From JANMEB01 sp041745295 (GTDB lineage Bacteria > Planctomycetota > Planctomycetia > Pirellulales > Pirellulaceae), in assembly GCA_041745295.1 (NCBI GenBank), contig JBGTJE010000053.1:62001-126000 (forward strand): 64,000 bases of DNA, given 5' to 3'. The notes below the pieces were generated by a model that did not search any database, had not been told where the DNA came from, and saw only the letters and a program-made list of their open reading frames with translations. The stretch's first letter is position 1; each line of letters opens with the position of its first letter. The position numbers and the translations under genes were made by a program. Shown piece after piece: positions 1-8,914 of the stretch.

Positions 1-256
1 TCCTTTGACCGCCGGGACGAACATTGCGGGGCTCTTGTACCACGCTTGGTAAGACAAATGCCTTACTCGGCATTGACCTTGAGCCGGAAAAGGGGTGATT
101 AGCGCGAATTCTTGCGAAAAATTGCCCTCCGTCAATCTGTAACACTTAATACGATCGTCCCGAGAATCGCATTTAACTTGTTTAATTGCTCTTGAACACC
201 CCGATAGGAGATCACAATCGGCAATCTTTCGCCGAGACAACGGAAAGGAATTTCGG
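1..256. other. upstream region of the first gene
   Basis: No gene is recognised here. The stretch is the 5' flank of the outer-membrane protein gene at 257. A purine-rich AAAGGAA lies just before its ATG and can serve as ribosome binding site. No convincing promoter or hairpin was identified. Confidence 0.4.
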
Positions 257-1405
257 ATGAAAGCCACAGGATTGGTCTTGAGTGCCTTGCTCGCATTGGC
301 CTGGGAAATGGCGCCTGCGTGCCAAGCTATCGATGACGGCAACGCAGCGAACGCGCAAAGCAGAAACGCGCCGGCGTTTATTGTCGCGGAAGCGGCCTTC
401 GCGAAGGACTCGGCCCTCAATAAATCCAGTTCCGCGGCCTGTGGTCCCAATTGCGGCAACGGTTTTGCCTGCGATTGTTTTCGTCCGATCTGGTTTGCGG
501 GTGCGGAGATGACGGCCCTGCATGTCGACGCGACTCCCGGTGGGCGCATCCGCCTTTCGATCGATGACAGCGACACGGCTGGACTCGATTTCAACATTTC
601 GGATAACTCGGGCTACCAGGACTTCACCTACGCTCCGCGTCTCTTCATCGGTCGGCAGATCGGCGAGAACTGGAGCATCGTGACGCGGTATTGGCATCTC
701 GATGCGTTTGACTTTGCGGTCCCCACATCGCCCGTCGGAACCGTAAACCTCACCAATTTCCTCACCATCGACGAAACAGATCACGTCGAGCTTTACAACT
801 TTGATATTGAAGCCATGCGCAGCTCCACTCATGGCTGCTGGAAAATCGACGGCACAATCGGCGCTCGACATTCGTCGTTTTTCGCCGATTCAACCTTGAC
901 GACCTTTGGTGTATTCACGCCAGGTAACTTTCAGATGATGTTGCTTTCGAACCAAACGAGCTTTGACGGCACTGGCCTCACGGGGTCGCTTTCTGCCCGA
1001 CGCCGTCTCGGAAATTCCTGCGCTTCGCTGTTTTTCAGCGGGCGCGGTTCGAACGCGTGGGGCACGGCCGAGGGGCGAGGACGGGCTTCCGGCGCGCTGG
1101 CCGTTTCGCCGAATCCACCACTCGTCGGTGCTGCGACGGTGACGCGTAACAACGCCGAAGGCGAATTGGCGATCAGCGAATTACAAGTCGGCGTGCAATG
1201 GGAACGCCAGCTCAAATGCATTCCGGCAACGGCGTTCTTCCGCACCGCTTTCGAGTATCAATATTGGAGACTCAACATGCCTCCCATCGGCGGAGCCGGT
1301 TTCGGCGGCACCTTGGGCGATATTCAGATAAACTCATTTGCCTCTGCCGCCGAAGGCAAGGCCGAACTGTACGGATTGGCGCTTGGCGCGGGCCTGACTT
1401 GGTAA
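257..1405 (+). CDS. Lpg1974/BBP7-like outer-membrane protein
   Basis: Predicted secreted beta-barrel outer-membrane protein of 382 residues. The N-terminus (about residues 1-24, ending in CQA) has a signal-peptide layout. After a low-complexity linker comes a Cys-rich stretch (CGPNCGNGFACDC), then long alternating polar/aromatic strands ending in a C-terminal GLTW, as expected of an outer-membrane barrel. The pattern resembles planctomycete members of the Lpg1974 major outer-membrane protein family. The start is supported by AAAGGAA a few bases upstream. It converges on the polysaccharide locus and is probably a separate unit. The family call is by resemblance only; BBP7 is an alternative. 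Confidence 0.65.
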   Translation: MKATGLVLSALLALAWEMAPACQAIDDGNAANAQSRNAPAFIVAEAAFAKDSALNKSSSAACGPNCGNGFACDCFRPIWFAGAEMTALHVDATPGGRIRLSIDDSDTAGLDFNISDNSGYQDFTYAPRLFIGRQIGENWSIVTRYWHLDAFDFAVPTSPVGTVNLTNFLTIDETDHVELYNFDIEAMRSSTHGCWKIDGTIGARHSSFFADSTLTTFGVFTPGNFQMMLLSNQTSFDGTGLTGSLSARRRLGNSCASLFFSGRGSNAWGTAEGRGRASGALAVSPNPPLVGAATVTRNNAEGELAISELQVGVQWERQLKCIPATAFFRTAFEYQYWRLNMPPIGGAGFGGTLGDIQINSFASAAEGKAELYGLALGAGLTW

Positions 1406-1476
1406 GCCGAACAGTTTGTGCCTCGAATGGTCAGCCGCAGGGCCTTGCCCCGGTTGAGAGCGCGTTCCGCGAGGCT

Positions 1477-1526
1477 GTAGCGGAACTCGCCAGAGTTTCG
1501 GCGCAAATTTTGGCGAATTCGGCTAC
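1477..1526. repeat. imperfect inverted repeat between convergent genes
   Basis: A 15-base arm (GTAGCGGAACTCGCC, 1477-1491) pairs imperfectly, 12 of 15, with a second arm at 1512-1526. It lies in the gap between two convergent genes and may be a REP-like element or act as a bidirectional terminator, although there is no T-run. Confidence 0.4.
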
Positions 1527-1589
1527 CTCGGACGCTACACATTCGTCGATCGCGCTCTCGTCGTTGAACCACGATTCAAGAACCGGACG

Positions 1590-3491
1590 CTAGCGCGTTG
1601 CGGCTGACCGAGAAGGCTCGCCGTGCCAGATCCCGATTTGCGGGCGAACGACGACGGCGCCGATGGTAGCCATTGCGCGCACTAACGCTTCGAACATCGA
1701 GTCGTCTTCGCAGATGCCGACGATGCCACCGCCCGATCCGCAAAACTTGGCCGAGGCACCCGTCGAACGCGCGACTTCAACCATCTGTAAATGCTCGGGC
1801 AATATTTTGCAAATCGAACGCCGCAAGTCAAAGTTTGCGTTCATCAGTTCGTGCAATCTCCGATAATCTCGTTTCAGGATGGCATCACGCCCCAACTCGG
1901 CGAACTCCGCAAACCGCGGGATCGCGGCGACGACAGCCGAGTCGCCGCGCTCGAAACGCTTGCGCAGGTCGCTATGGATAACCTCGGTCGGCTCGGCCGA
2001 GGATTCCGTTATCGCAACGAATAGCTTGGGCAATAGTCCGTAATCCAATCGTTCGTAGGAACCGCGCGTCATATCGCGCTCAGTTGTCGATCGGTTGGCG
2101 GCGAAGTCCATGTACATCAAGCCCTCGTAGGTTTGAATGACGCGATCCTGCAATCCGGCCGGAATCCCCAGCTCGGCAGTCTCCGCCGAAAGCGCCAGCG
2201 AGGGAAGCCATTCCGTCGGTATCTCGCACCCATAAAATGCGGCGAGCGCTCGCAAGGTCGCGATCACGATCGCACTTGAGCCGCCCAGACCTAGTTGCCG
2301 CGGGATATCGCTGCGATACTCGACGTTAAAATTTTGCAGCGGCGGCGAAAGCCGATCACCGCAATGCTCGAAGAACCGTTTGGCGGCAGCCTGGACCAAG
2401 CGGAGGCCGCCGTAATACCCATGCTTTCCAACGCTCGTAACGAACCGTGGGACATCATCAAACTCCAGCGGCTCACCATCGCCGAGATGAAATCGGAGCG
2501 CATGGGAGGGCGTCAATCGCACTTCGGCACTCCAGTTTCCCAGAATGCACGAAATCGTCTTGCCACCGTATCCGTCGGACGGATTGCCGAGTAATCCCGC
2601 GCGGGCGAACGCCCGCCCCCGCGCAACACCGGATCCTTCGCCAATCGCAGCGCCGGCCGCAAGGCCTTTTCGAGAAACGCGATTCTGCCAACCTGACTCG
2701 GCCGCAGAGAATGCTTCAAACGCTTTATAGTAGGGAGCGAACTCGCCGACGTCGTATCGACGTTCGTCGAGCAGCAGAGGAACACCGACCACGTCGCTTC
2801 CTCCGCGAATCATTCCGCGGATAGCGTCGGTGAGTTGAATCTCGCCACCGCGACCCTTTTCGGTTTGTGCGAGGAACGAGAAAACGTCGGGGTTCAAGAC
2901 ATATCGGCCGGCGATCGCCCCGCGGCTGGGCGCTGTGTCGATCGGCGGTTTTTCCACCAAGTCTTGGATCGACAGCCAACGGCCCGTCCCGGCGATTTTT
3001 GCAATACCGTATTTGGCGACTTCGTTCGCGGGGACTTCTTCCAACGCGATTATCGCGGCAAACTTCGACGCGTGGATCCGGTCGAGCATCCGCTTGAGCA
3101 ACGCCGATGGATTGTTCCCACCAATAACGCAATCGCCCAGGGCCACGACAAAGGGCTGCCGCTCGACCAGGGCCTGTGCCTGAAGCACCGCGTCGCCGAG
3201 ACCGATTTGCCGCTTTTGTTCGACGACATGCAACTGAACTTCCTCGGACGTCAGGTCGGCAAGCTGGCCGCGCCAAAAGTTCGCATCGCGCAATAAATCG
3301 CGAATCGCGGGTTTGTCCGGAGACGTAACAAACACAAGCTGCCGCATACCCGCGCAGACCAGTTCTTCGACGACGTGTTGTACGACCGGCTTGCGACCGA
3401 GGGGAAGCAATTCTTTGGGCACCGCTCGCGACAGCGGATGCATCCGCGTGCCGCGACCTGCAACCGGAATCACCGCCCAGTCAACGTGCAT
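1590..3491 (-). CDS. fused sugar-1-phosphate uridylyltransferase / glucuronokinase-like GHMP kinase
   Basis: A two-domain protein of 633 residues. Residues 1-262 are a GalU-type nucleotidyltransferase (PVAGRGTRM near 10, PKELLP near 25, EKPP near 180). Residues about 293-633 are a GHMP kinase with NPSDGYGGKTIS near 303, PRQLGLGGSSA near 397 and a late CGSGGG motif. From memory the kinase half matches plant glucuronokinases closely: GYYGGLRL, AELGIPAGLQDRV and LMNANFDLRR all have counterparts. Inferred role: glucuronate to GlcA-1-phosphate to UDP-glucuronate in one polypeptide. The next gene upstream encodes a UDP-glucuronate 4-epimerase, which fits. The ATG at 3491 was chosen because the neighbour stops 2 bases before it; an extension to 3539 is possible. 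It is the last gene of the locus. Confidence 0.75.
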   Translation of the reverse strand: MHVDWAVIPVAGRGTRMHPLSRAVPKELLPLGRKPVVQHVVEELVCAGMRQLVFVTSPDKPAIRDLLRDANFWRGQLADLTSEEVQLHVVEQKRQIGLGDAVLQAQALVERQPFVVALGDCVIGGNNPSALLKRMLDRIHASKFAAIIALEEVPANEVAKYGIAKIAGTGRWLSIQDLVEKPPIDTAPSRGAIAGRYVLNPDVFSFLAQTEKGRGGEIQLTDAIRGMIRGGSDVVGVPLLLDERRYDVGEFAPYYKAFEAFSAAESGWQNRVSRKGLAAGAAIGEGSGVARGRAFARAGLLGNPSDGYGGKTISCILGNWSAEVRLTPSHALRFHLGDGEPLEFDDVPRFVTSVGKHGYYGGLRLVQAAAKRFFEHCGDRLSPPLQNFNVEYRSDIPRQLGLGGSSAIVIATLRALAAFYGCEIPTEWLPSLALSAETAELGIPAGLQDRVIQTYEGLMYMDFAANRSTTERDMTRGSYERLDYGLLPKLFVAITESSAEPTEVIHSDLRKRFERGDSAVVAAIPRFAEFAELGRDAILKRDYRRLHELMNANFDLRRSICKILPEHLQMVEVARSTGASAKFCGSGGGIVGICEDDSMFEALVRAMATIGAVVVRPQIGIWHGEPSRSAATR

Positions 3492-3493
3492 GT

Positions 3494-4477
3494 CTAAAGT
3501 ACAATCGAGCTTGAGAACGGCAAATTCTGTCGGTACCAATTAACGGTTTGTGCGATTCCCTCACGCAGCGGAACAGTTGGTTGCCAGCCCAAGAGCCGTT
3601 TGGCTTTGGAAATATCCGCCCAAGTCGATTTCATGTCGGCCTGATGGAACGGCCGCCGGTCAAAGTTTGCTTTCTTGCCGAAATGATGTTCGATTTGTTC
3701 GATGACTTCGAGCAGTGATGTCGGCTCGTTGCCGCCCCCGAGATTGATTATCTCATAACCAAGCGGACGCATCGCCAGAATCGTCCCCTGCGCGATATCG
3801 TCGACATAGGTAAAGTCGCGCGACTGCTTCCCGTCGCCAAACAGTTCGATCGGATGTTGTTGGTCGATCCAGCGGATGAAGCGAAAGATGCTCATATCCG
3901 GCCGTCCTGCCGGTCCGTAGACCGTAAAATAGCGGACGACGCTGACGTCGATTCCGTAGAGAAAATGGTAGGAATAGGCGAGGACTTCGGCGGCTTTTTT
4001 CGAAGCAGCATACGGCGAGATTGGCGTATTGACGGGGAGGGACTCGACAAAGGGCATCGACTGTCCGGAGTACAGCGAGGATGTTGAGGCCAAGACAAAT
4101 TTGGAAATCCCGTGTCGCCGCATGGATTCGAGCAAATTGAGACTGCCCATCAAATTGGTAGTCATATAAACCCGCGGATTCTCCATGCTGTAACGAACCC
4201 CGGCTCGGGCCGCAAGGTTGATGACGCACGAGAATCGATGCGCATCAAAGAGTGCGGCGACCGCGCGTTCGTCCTCGATGTCCGCTTCGACGAATGCGAA
4301 ATGGGCCTGACAGGCCAGTTGCGTCAAGCGATGCCGTTTGAGCCGGACATCGTAGTAGTCGTTGACGTTGTCCACTCCGACAACGCGGCTGCCGCCGGCA
4401 AGTAATTGCTGTGCGACGCGCGATCCAATGAACCCGGCGCAGCCGGTGAGGAGAATGGCATCGGCCGTGACGTTCAT
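3494..4477 (-). CDS. NAD-dependent UDP-glucuronate 4-epimerase-like protein
   Basis: Extended SDR of 327 residues. It has the Rossmann motif TGCAGFIGS near residue 11, DNVNDYYDVRLKR near 36 (typical of UDP-glucuronate 4-epimerases), AARAGVRYS, STSSLYSG, and the catalytic YAASK. It should interconvert UDP-glucuronate and UDP-galacturonate. The ATG overlaps the stop of the exosortase gene (ATGA), and its stop lies 2 bases before the uridylyltransferase-kinase fusion, so the three are probably translationally coupled. A UDP-glucuronate decarboxylase is less likely because the DNVNDYYD signature is present. Assignment within the epimerase family is good but not proven. Confidence 0.85.
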   Translation of the reverse strand: MNVTADAILLTGCAGFIGSRVAQQLLAGGSRVVGVDNVNDYYDVRLKRHRLTQLACQAHFAFVEADIEDERAVAALFDAHRFSCVINLAARAGVRYSMENPRVYMTTNLMGSLNLLESMRRHGISKFVLASTSSLYSGQSMPFVESLPVNTPISPYAASKKAAEVLAYSYHFLYGIDVSVVRYFTVYGPAGRPDMSIFRFIRWIDQQHPIELFGDGKQSRDFTYVDDIAQGTILAMRPLGYEIINLGGGNEPTSLLEVIEQIEHHFGKKANFDRRPFHQADMKSTWADISKAKRLLGWQPTVPLREGIAQTVNWYRQNLPFSSSIVL

Positions 4478-6255
4478 TTCGCGTCCGCGTTGGAAACCGG
4501 AGTCGGTTGCGGGCTTTCGCCAACGGAATGTCGCTTGAGAAATGCCTCGCGAACCTTTTCGCGCAACTCCAAATAATTTTCCGTGATGGCCTTTCGCTCA
4601 TCGTCGGTCAGCGTCCGTGCCATCGGGACAAACGCTTGGACCTGGTACGATTCCGCGTTGAACAAACGCTTCCGCACTTGGGGAGACAATCGGTTTCGCA
4701 CCCGGATGAGAAAGCTATTGACTGCGCCCCAATCGGCGGGCGCTTCGAATGGCTCGCCGGAGGCGTCGAACAAGCTAAACAACAAGTAGGCCTTTTCGCC
4801 CGTCGGCTTGGTGAAATCGACTTGGATATACGGCCAATCATTCCCCGCTTTGTCTTTCGCTTCTTTGTACTGCCGGCCCGAGGCGATCGGGACCCAGCCG
4901 CTATTCTCGTAACATTGCGTCAACTCGTGCCAACCGGGGAAGGGCTGGTCCATCGCCACCATCACGTTGTACTTGCCACCATCGTAGATCCATTGGTCGG
5001 ACCGCATCCCGAAGTCACTGGCCGCTTCGCGCGTCGTACTCTGATAGGCAGAGACCGAATCGGAATCCTGCACCCAGCGCCAGTCGCCAATCGTCTCCGG
5101 CAAATCGTTCTTGTCCAAAGCGACGGGATTGGACCCTTGGAAAAACTTAACGATGTATCCGCCCCTGAGCATCTGATACGCCGTTCCCAACGAAAGGAGC
5201 CCCAATAGCAACATGAACGAAGCACCCACAATGAGCACTTTGCGGGCAAATTTCGAGGGCATTTTGCTCTTGACCTTGATCACCGCCTCGGGATCACCGG
5301 CCGCAAATCGATTCCAAAATTTAGCAACCGAAGTCACCGAGTCGCTCGTGTTGTCCAGCGTTGTTGTCTCCACCGGCCCAAACACAAAGGTCAAAAACTG
5401 ATCGGTGCTTAACACCAACAGGCCAGCGACGATCAAAACGAAATAGCCCAGCGCGGCGTGATTGAATGGCTGCACCAAATCCCAGCCCAACGTGTTGCTT
5501 GCCAACGGGATTAACAGGATGCGCACCGAGTTCATCAACAAGGCCCAAAACAATGCCGAAATCATCAGCAAAAGGGCGCGGAACCAAGGTCGATGGGTGA
5601 TCACGATAAAAACCGATGTAAAAAACAACAGCGTAAAAAAAGATTGCACGCCGCTACACGCCTCTTCGACCCCGTAACTTCGCTCGGGAAATGTCAAAAT
5701 GGTGCCCGCCAAATGGTGGTGCAATCCCAAGAGGTCCAAAACATGGCTCGCGGCTTGGGCACTAAACACTTGCAATTTCGTGATCAACCAAAAGTCCCAG
5801 TTATTGGGCAACGCCAAGGTCACCCAGAGCGGAACTGCCAGGGGCAGCATCGAGCGTCCAGTCTCGCCGTCTTTGGTCCGGGCGCAAAAACTCGTCACAA
5901 ACAAATAACAGCTCAGGGCAGAGAACCAAGCATAGCTGAATGCCGCGGCACATAGGCCAAAGAAACAGCCAGCGATGAACAACGCATCGCTAAACCGACT
6001 GTTGCGAAACGGAAAGGGCTGCGTGCGCGGCCAGCGAAAATAGATTCCAACCGCAGTAAACAAAATGGCAAATGGGAAAAACTGGTAATGCGGCCGCAGC
6101 CGAAATAACTGCGTAAAGTACAACACGAGGAAGGGGCTCTGGGCCAATATGCAAATGGCATAGGGAATTGCGAAACTCTTAATCGGCGACTGCAGCCAAT
6201 TCCCAATAATCCCGGTCGTTGTGCGGTGCTGGCGAATGTCGGTTGCGGTGGTCAT
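4474..6255 (-). CDS. xrtU: exosortase (XrtU-like) with C-terminal EpsI-like domain
   Basis: Membrane protein of 593 residues. The first 330 or so form a multi-pass exosortase with the three expected catalytic residues: Cys200 in EEACSG, Arg245 in MNSVRIL and His266 in FNHAALG. The rest is an exosortase-associated EpsI-type (DUF3485) domain (LPETIGDWRW, then a GWHELTQCYENSGW segment). Exosortases cut and anchor PEP-CTERM proteins, and their genes often sit in exopolysaccharide loci. The ATG at 6255 gives the shortest N-terminus before the first membrane segment. Its stop overlaps the next start (ATGA). No PEP-CTERM substrate is seen in the window. Confidence 0.85.
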   Translation of the reverse strand: MTTATDIRQHRTTTGIIGNWLQSPIKSFAIPYAICILAQSPFLVLYFTQLFRLRPHYQFFPFAILFTAVGIYFRWPRTQPFPFRNSRFSDALFIAGCFFGLCAAAFSYAWFSALSCYLFVTSFCARTKDGETGRSMLPLAVPLWVTLALPNNWDFWLITKLQVFSAQAASHVLDLLGLHHHLAGTILTFPERSYGVEEACSGVQSFFTLLFFTSVFIVITHRPWFRALLLMISALFWALLMNSVRILLIPLASNTLGWDLVQPFNHAALGYFVLIVAGLLVLSTDQFLTFVFGPVETTTLDNTSDSVTSVAKFWNRFAAGDPEAVIKVKSKMPSKFARKVLIVGASFMLLLGLLSLGTAYQMLRGGYIVKFFQGSNPVALDKNDLPETIGDWRWVQDSDSVSAYQSTTREAASDFGMRSDQWIYDGGKYNVMVAMDQPFPGWHELTQCYENSGWVPIASGRQYKEAKDKAGNDWPYIQVDFTKPTGEKAYLLFSLFDASGEPFEAPADWGAVNSFLIRVRNRLSPQVRKRLFNAESYQVQAFVPMARTLTDDERKAITENYLELREKVREAFLKRHSVGESPQPTPVSNADAK

Positions 6256-6311
6256 CTCGAATCGTGCCTCTTGGTTTGGAATGCGATCATCCTGGCTTCC
6301 ACATTCTATAA

Positions 6312-7655
6312 TTACGCCTTCCAGATTTTTTCTCGCCCTTGCGTGATGCCCTTGCAAGCGTTGCGAGTGTCCACGACCACTTGCGAATATCGCACGATGT
6401 CCGGCCATTGAAACGCCGAATGGTCCGTGGCGATCAATGTGCAATCCAACGACGCAAGGTACTCCGGAGTCAATGGTTCACTGGTCAATCGCGGCAATTC
6501 AAAGTGTCGCATGTCGGGCAGCGTCGGGACGTGCGGGTCGCTGTAGCTGACCTGTGCGCCGCGCTTCAGCAGCAGTTCGATGAGCTTGAACGAGGGACTT
6601 TCGCGGGGATCGTCGATGTCCTTCTTGTACGCGACGCCCAACACGCCGATGCGGCTATTGCGGACTGGTTTGCCAAAGTGATTCAACGCTTCACTGACCC
6701 GGTTCACGACGTACTCGGGCATACTCGTGTTGATCTCCCCGGCTAGTTCGATGAATTTCGTCGAAGACTCGTGCTTGCGGGCCAGCCAACTCAAATAAAA
6801 CGGATCGATCGGAATGCAGTGTCCGCCCAAGCCGGGCCCCGGATAAAACGCTTGAAAGCCAAAGGGCTTGGTCTTCGCCGCGTCGATCACTTCCCATACA
6901 TCTATTCCCAGCCGCTGAAACAAGACCTTGAGTTCGTTCACCATCGCAATATTAACGCTGCGATACGTGTTTTCAAGAATCTTACAGGCCTCGGCGATTT
7001 CGCAATTCGAAACGCGGACCGTCGTCGTCACCGCCGAGGCGTACAGTTTGTCCGCCAAGTCCAAACTTGGCGCGTCAATCCCACCCACGACTTTGGGAAT
7101 CGTCCGCGCGGAGAAGTGCTTGTTTCCAGGATCTTCGCGCTCCGGGCTAAACGCTAAAAAATAATCTCGGCCGATCTCCAGTCCCGACGTCGCTAAAATC
7201 GGCAACACCACGTCGCGCGTCGTCCCGGGATACGTCGTGCTTTCCAAAACTACCAATTGGCCGGGTCGCAAGCGGCCCGCAATCGCTCGAGCCGTGGACT
7301 CGATAAACTGTAAATCCGGGTCGCGGCTTTCATTCAGTGGGGTTGGGACGCAGATCAGGATGACGTCCGGCTCGTCCAAGCGCTCGAAATCCGTCGTCGC
7401 CTCGAATTTTTTGCCTTCGCGCCATTTGCGAATCGATTCGCTCGGGATGTGGGCAATGTAACTCTGCCCGCGATTCAAGGCGTCGGCCTTTTTCGGGTCG
7501 ATATCGAACCCTAGCGTCGGAAACCCGGCCCGTTGAAACGCGTCGATCAGTGGCAAGCCAACATAACCCAGCCCCATGACGCCTACCGTTGCCGTCCGAT
7601 TGGCAATTTGTTCCATCAATTGCGCCGAGATGTCGTTGATAACTTGTTGACCCAC
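6312..7655 (-). CDS. nucleotide-sugar 6-dehydrogenase (WbpA/WecC-like)
   Basis: NAD-dependent four-electron dehydrogenase of 447 residues that oxidises C6 of a UDP-HexNAc to the uronate. It has GLGYVGLPL near residue 27, CVPTPL near 102, and the catalytic Cys280 in GLGGHCIPIDPFY. The PIDPFYLSW form is that of UDP-GlcNAc/UDP-ManNAc dehydrogenases rather than UDP-glucose dehydrogenase. The GTG at 7655 is chosen because AAAGGA lies 5 bases before it; the family is normally about 430-440 residues. The upstream neighbour is a non-hydrolysing UDP-GlcNAc 2-epimerase, so the likely product is UDP-ManNAc uronate, or UDP-GlcNAc uronate. Confidence 0.88.
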   Translation of the reverse strand: MGQQVINDISAQLMEQIANRTATVGVMGLGYVGLPLIDAFQRAGFPTLGFDIDPKKADALNRGQSYIAHIPSESIRKWREGKKFEATTDFERLDEPDVILICVPTPLNESRDPDLQFIESTARAIAGRLRPGQLVVLESTTYPGTTRDVVLPILATSGLEIGRDYFLAFSPEREDPGNKHFSARTIPKVVGGIDAPSLDLADKLYASAVTTTVRVSNCEIAEACKILENTYRSVNIAMVNELKVLFQRLGIDVWEVIDAAKTKPFGFQAFYPGPGLGGHCIPIDPFYLSWLARKHESSTKFIELAGEINTSMPEYVVNRVSEALNHFGKPVRNSRIGVLGVAYKKDIDDPRESPSFKLIELLLKRGAQVSYSDPHVPTLPDMRHFELPRLTSEPLTPEYLASLDCTLIATDHSAFQWPDIVRYSQVVVDTRNACKGITQGREKIWKA

Positions 7656-7660
7656 TATCG

Positions 7661-7666
7661 TCCTTT
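7661..7666 (-). promoter_or_regulatory. ribosome binding site AAAGGA setting a GTG start
   Basis: On the minus strand AAAGGA lies 5 bases upstream of the GTG at 7655. This supports GTG over longer in-frame extensions that would run into the 134-base gap before the epimerase gene. Confidence 0.6.
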
Positions 7667-7789
7667 CAAACGAAATCCAACGATTCAAAGAAACCCATTT
7701 TATTCGAAAACTGCCGATTTGGGCTTGGGGGCATATCCCGCAGATAAGGTCCGGACAGAATTGCGACGCGAAAACACCGACGGCTCCGA

Positions 7790-8899
7790 TTATGTCGCCT
7801 CTTTCGCTAGGATTGCCGCTATCCTTGTGGACGCTTTGCCGTCCCACAATTCCGGACAACGACCGGATTTATACCGACCTTCGATCACCATTTGCAAGCA
7901 TTCCCATAGTTTGCCGAAGTCATCGCCCACAAGCGTGCTCGTCCCAACGTCTACGGTAATCGGTCGTTCGGTGTTGGCACGCATCGTCAAACAGGGGACG
8001 CCCAACGCGGTCGATTCCTCCTGTAAACCACCCGAATCCGTGACGATCACTTTGGTCTGCGAAGTTAGGCAAAGGAAATCTCCGTATGCCAGCGGTGGCA
8101 GCACATGAATCCGCCGCGCCGCTTTCATCCGTGCCGTCAACCCAAACTGGTCCAAGCGGCTTAGTGTTCGCGGATGAATGGGAAACACAATCGGCAGGCG
8201 TTCGGAAGCGGCTGCCAGCAGATCGACGAGGGCACTCAAGCTCTCGCGCTGATCTACATTGGATGGCCGGTGCAGCGTGACCACCGCATACTCTCCCGCA
8301 ACCAATCCCAAATCGCGGAGCGTGGGACGCTTCTTGGCAGCTTCGACGTGCTGTCTTAGGGTATCGATCATTACGTTGCCAACCAAATGGATTTCCGAAG
8401 CGGCGTGCCCCTCGCGCCGCAGGTTGTCGACCCCCGCCGGCTCCGAAACGAGCAACATATCCGCGATCGCGTCGGTAACAATGCGATTGACCTCTTCGGG
8501 CATCGATCGGTCAAAACTGCGCAACCCGGCCTCGACATGCGCCACCGGGATGCTCAATTTAGCCGCGGCTAAACTGGCCGCCATTGTCGAATTCACGTCG
8601 CCAACGACCACCAGCCGGCTGACTCGCTTACCTTGGGAATCCAAGTCGACGAGGAGTTGTTCGATCGCCGCCAAGATGTCCGCCGTTTGTCGACCATGCG
8701 ATCCGGATCCGACCCCGAGCGATATATCCGGCTCGCTAATGCCCAGTTCTTGGAAAAAGACATCGGAAAGATTCTTGTCGTAATGCTGGCCGGTATGAAC
8801 CAACGTGGTTTGGATTTGGGGATAAGAGCGCAGGGCGCGCAGGATCGGCGCGATTTTCATGAAGTTGGGACGAGCACCAACGATCAACATCAAATGCAT
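7790..8899 (-). CDS. wecB: UDP-N-acetylglucosamine 2-epimerase, non-hydrolysing
   Basis: Cytoplasmic enzyme of 369 residues, the usual length, converting UDP-GlcNAc to UDP-ManNAc. Visible motifs are VGARPNF at the N-terminus, GDVNST near 102, HVEAGLRS near 123 and TDSGGLQEE near 290. It is followed by a WbpA/WecC-like dehydrogenase, giving a two-step route to a UDP-ManNAc uronate. A WbpI-like epimerase acting on a diacetamido-uronate is possible, but the other enzymes of that route (WbpB, WbpE, WbpD) are not recognised here. Confidence 0.9.
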   Translation of the reverse strand: MHLMLIVGARPNFMKIAPILRALRSYPQIQTTLVHTGQHYDKNLSDVFFQELGISEPDISLGVGSGSHGRQTADILAAIEQLLVDLDSQGKRVSRLVVVGDVNSTMAASLAAAKLSIPVAHVEAGLRSFDRSMPEEVNRIVTDAIADMLLVSEPAGVDNLRREGHAASEIHLVGNVMIDTLRQHVEAAKKRPTLRDLGLVAGEYAVVTLHRPSNVDQRESLSALVDLLAAASERLPIVFPIHPRTLSRLDQFGLTARMKAARRIHVLPPLAYGDFLCLTSQTKVIVTDSGGLQEESTALGVPCLTMRANTERPITVDVGTSTLVGDDFGKLWECLQMVIEGRYKSGRCPELWDGKASTRIAAILAKEAT

Positions 8900-8914
8900 T
8901 GATTTCTGGCTCTC

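Noticed and set aside
212..871. 219-codon minus-strand frame
   Set aside because: Antisense to the outer-membrane protein gene with its signal peptide and barrel-like pattern.
4507..5208. 233-codon + strand frame
   Set aside because: Antisense to the exosortase C-terminal domain, which is clearly coding.
6312..7655. UDP-glucose 6-dehydrogenase
   Set aside because: The catalytic segment GGHCIPIDPFY and the wecB neighbour fit a UDP-HexNAc dehydrogenase better.
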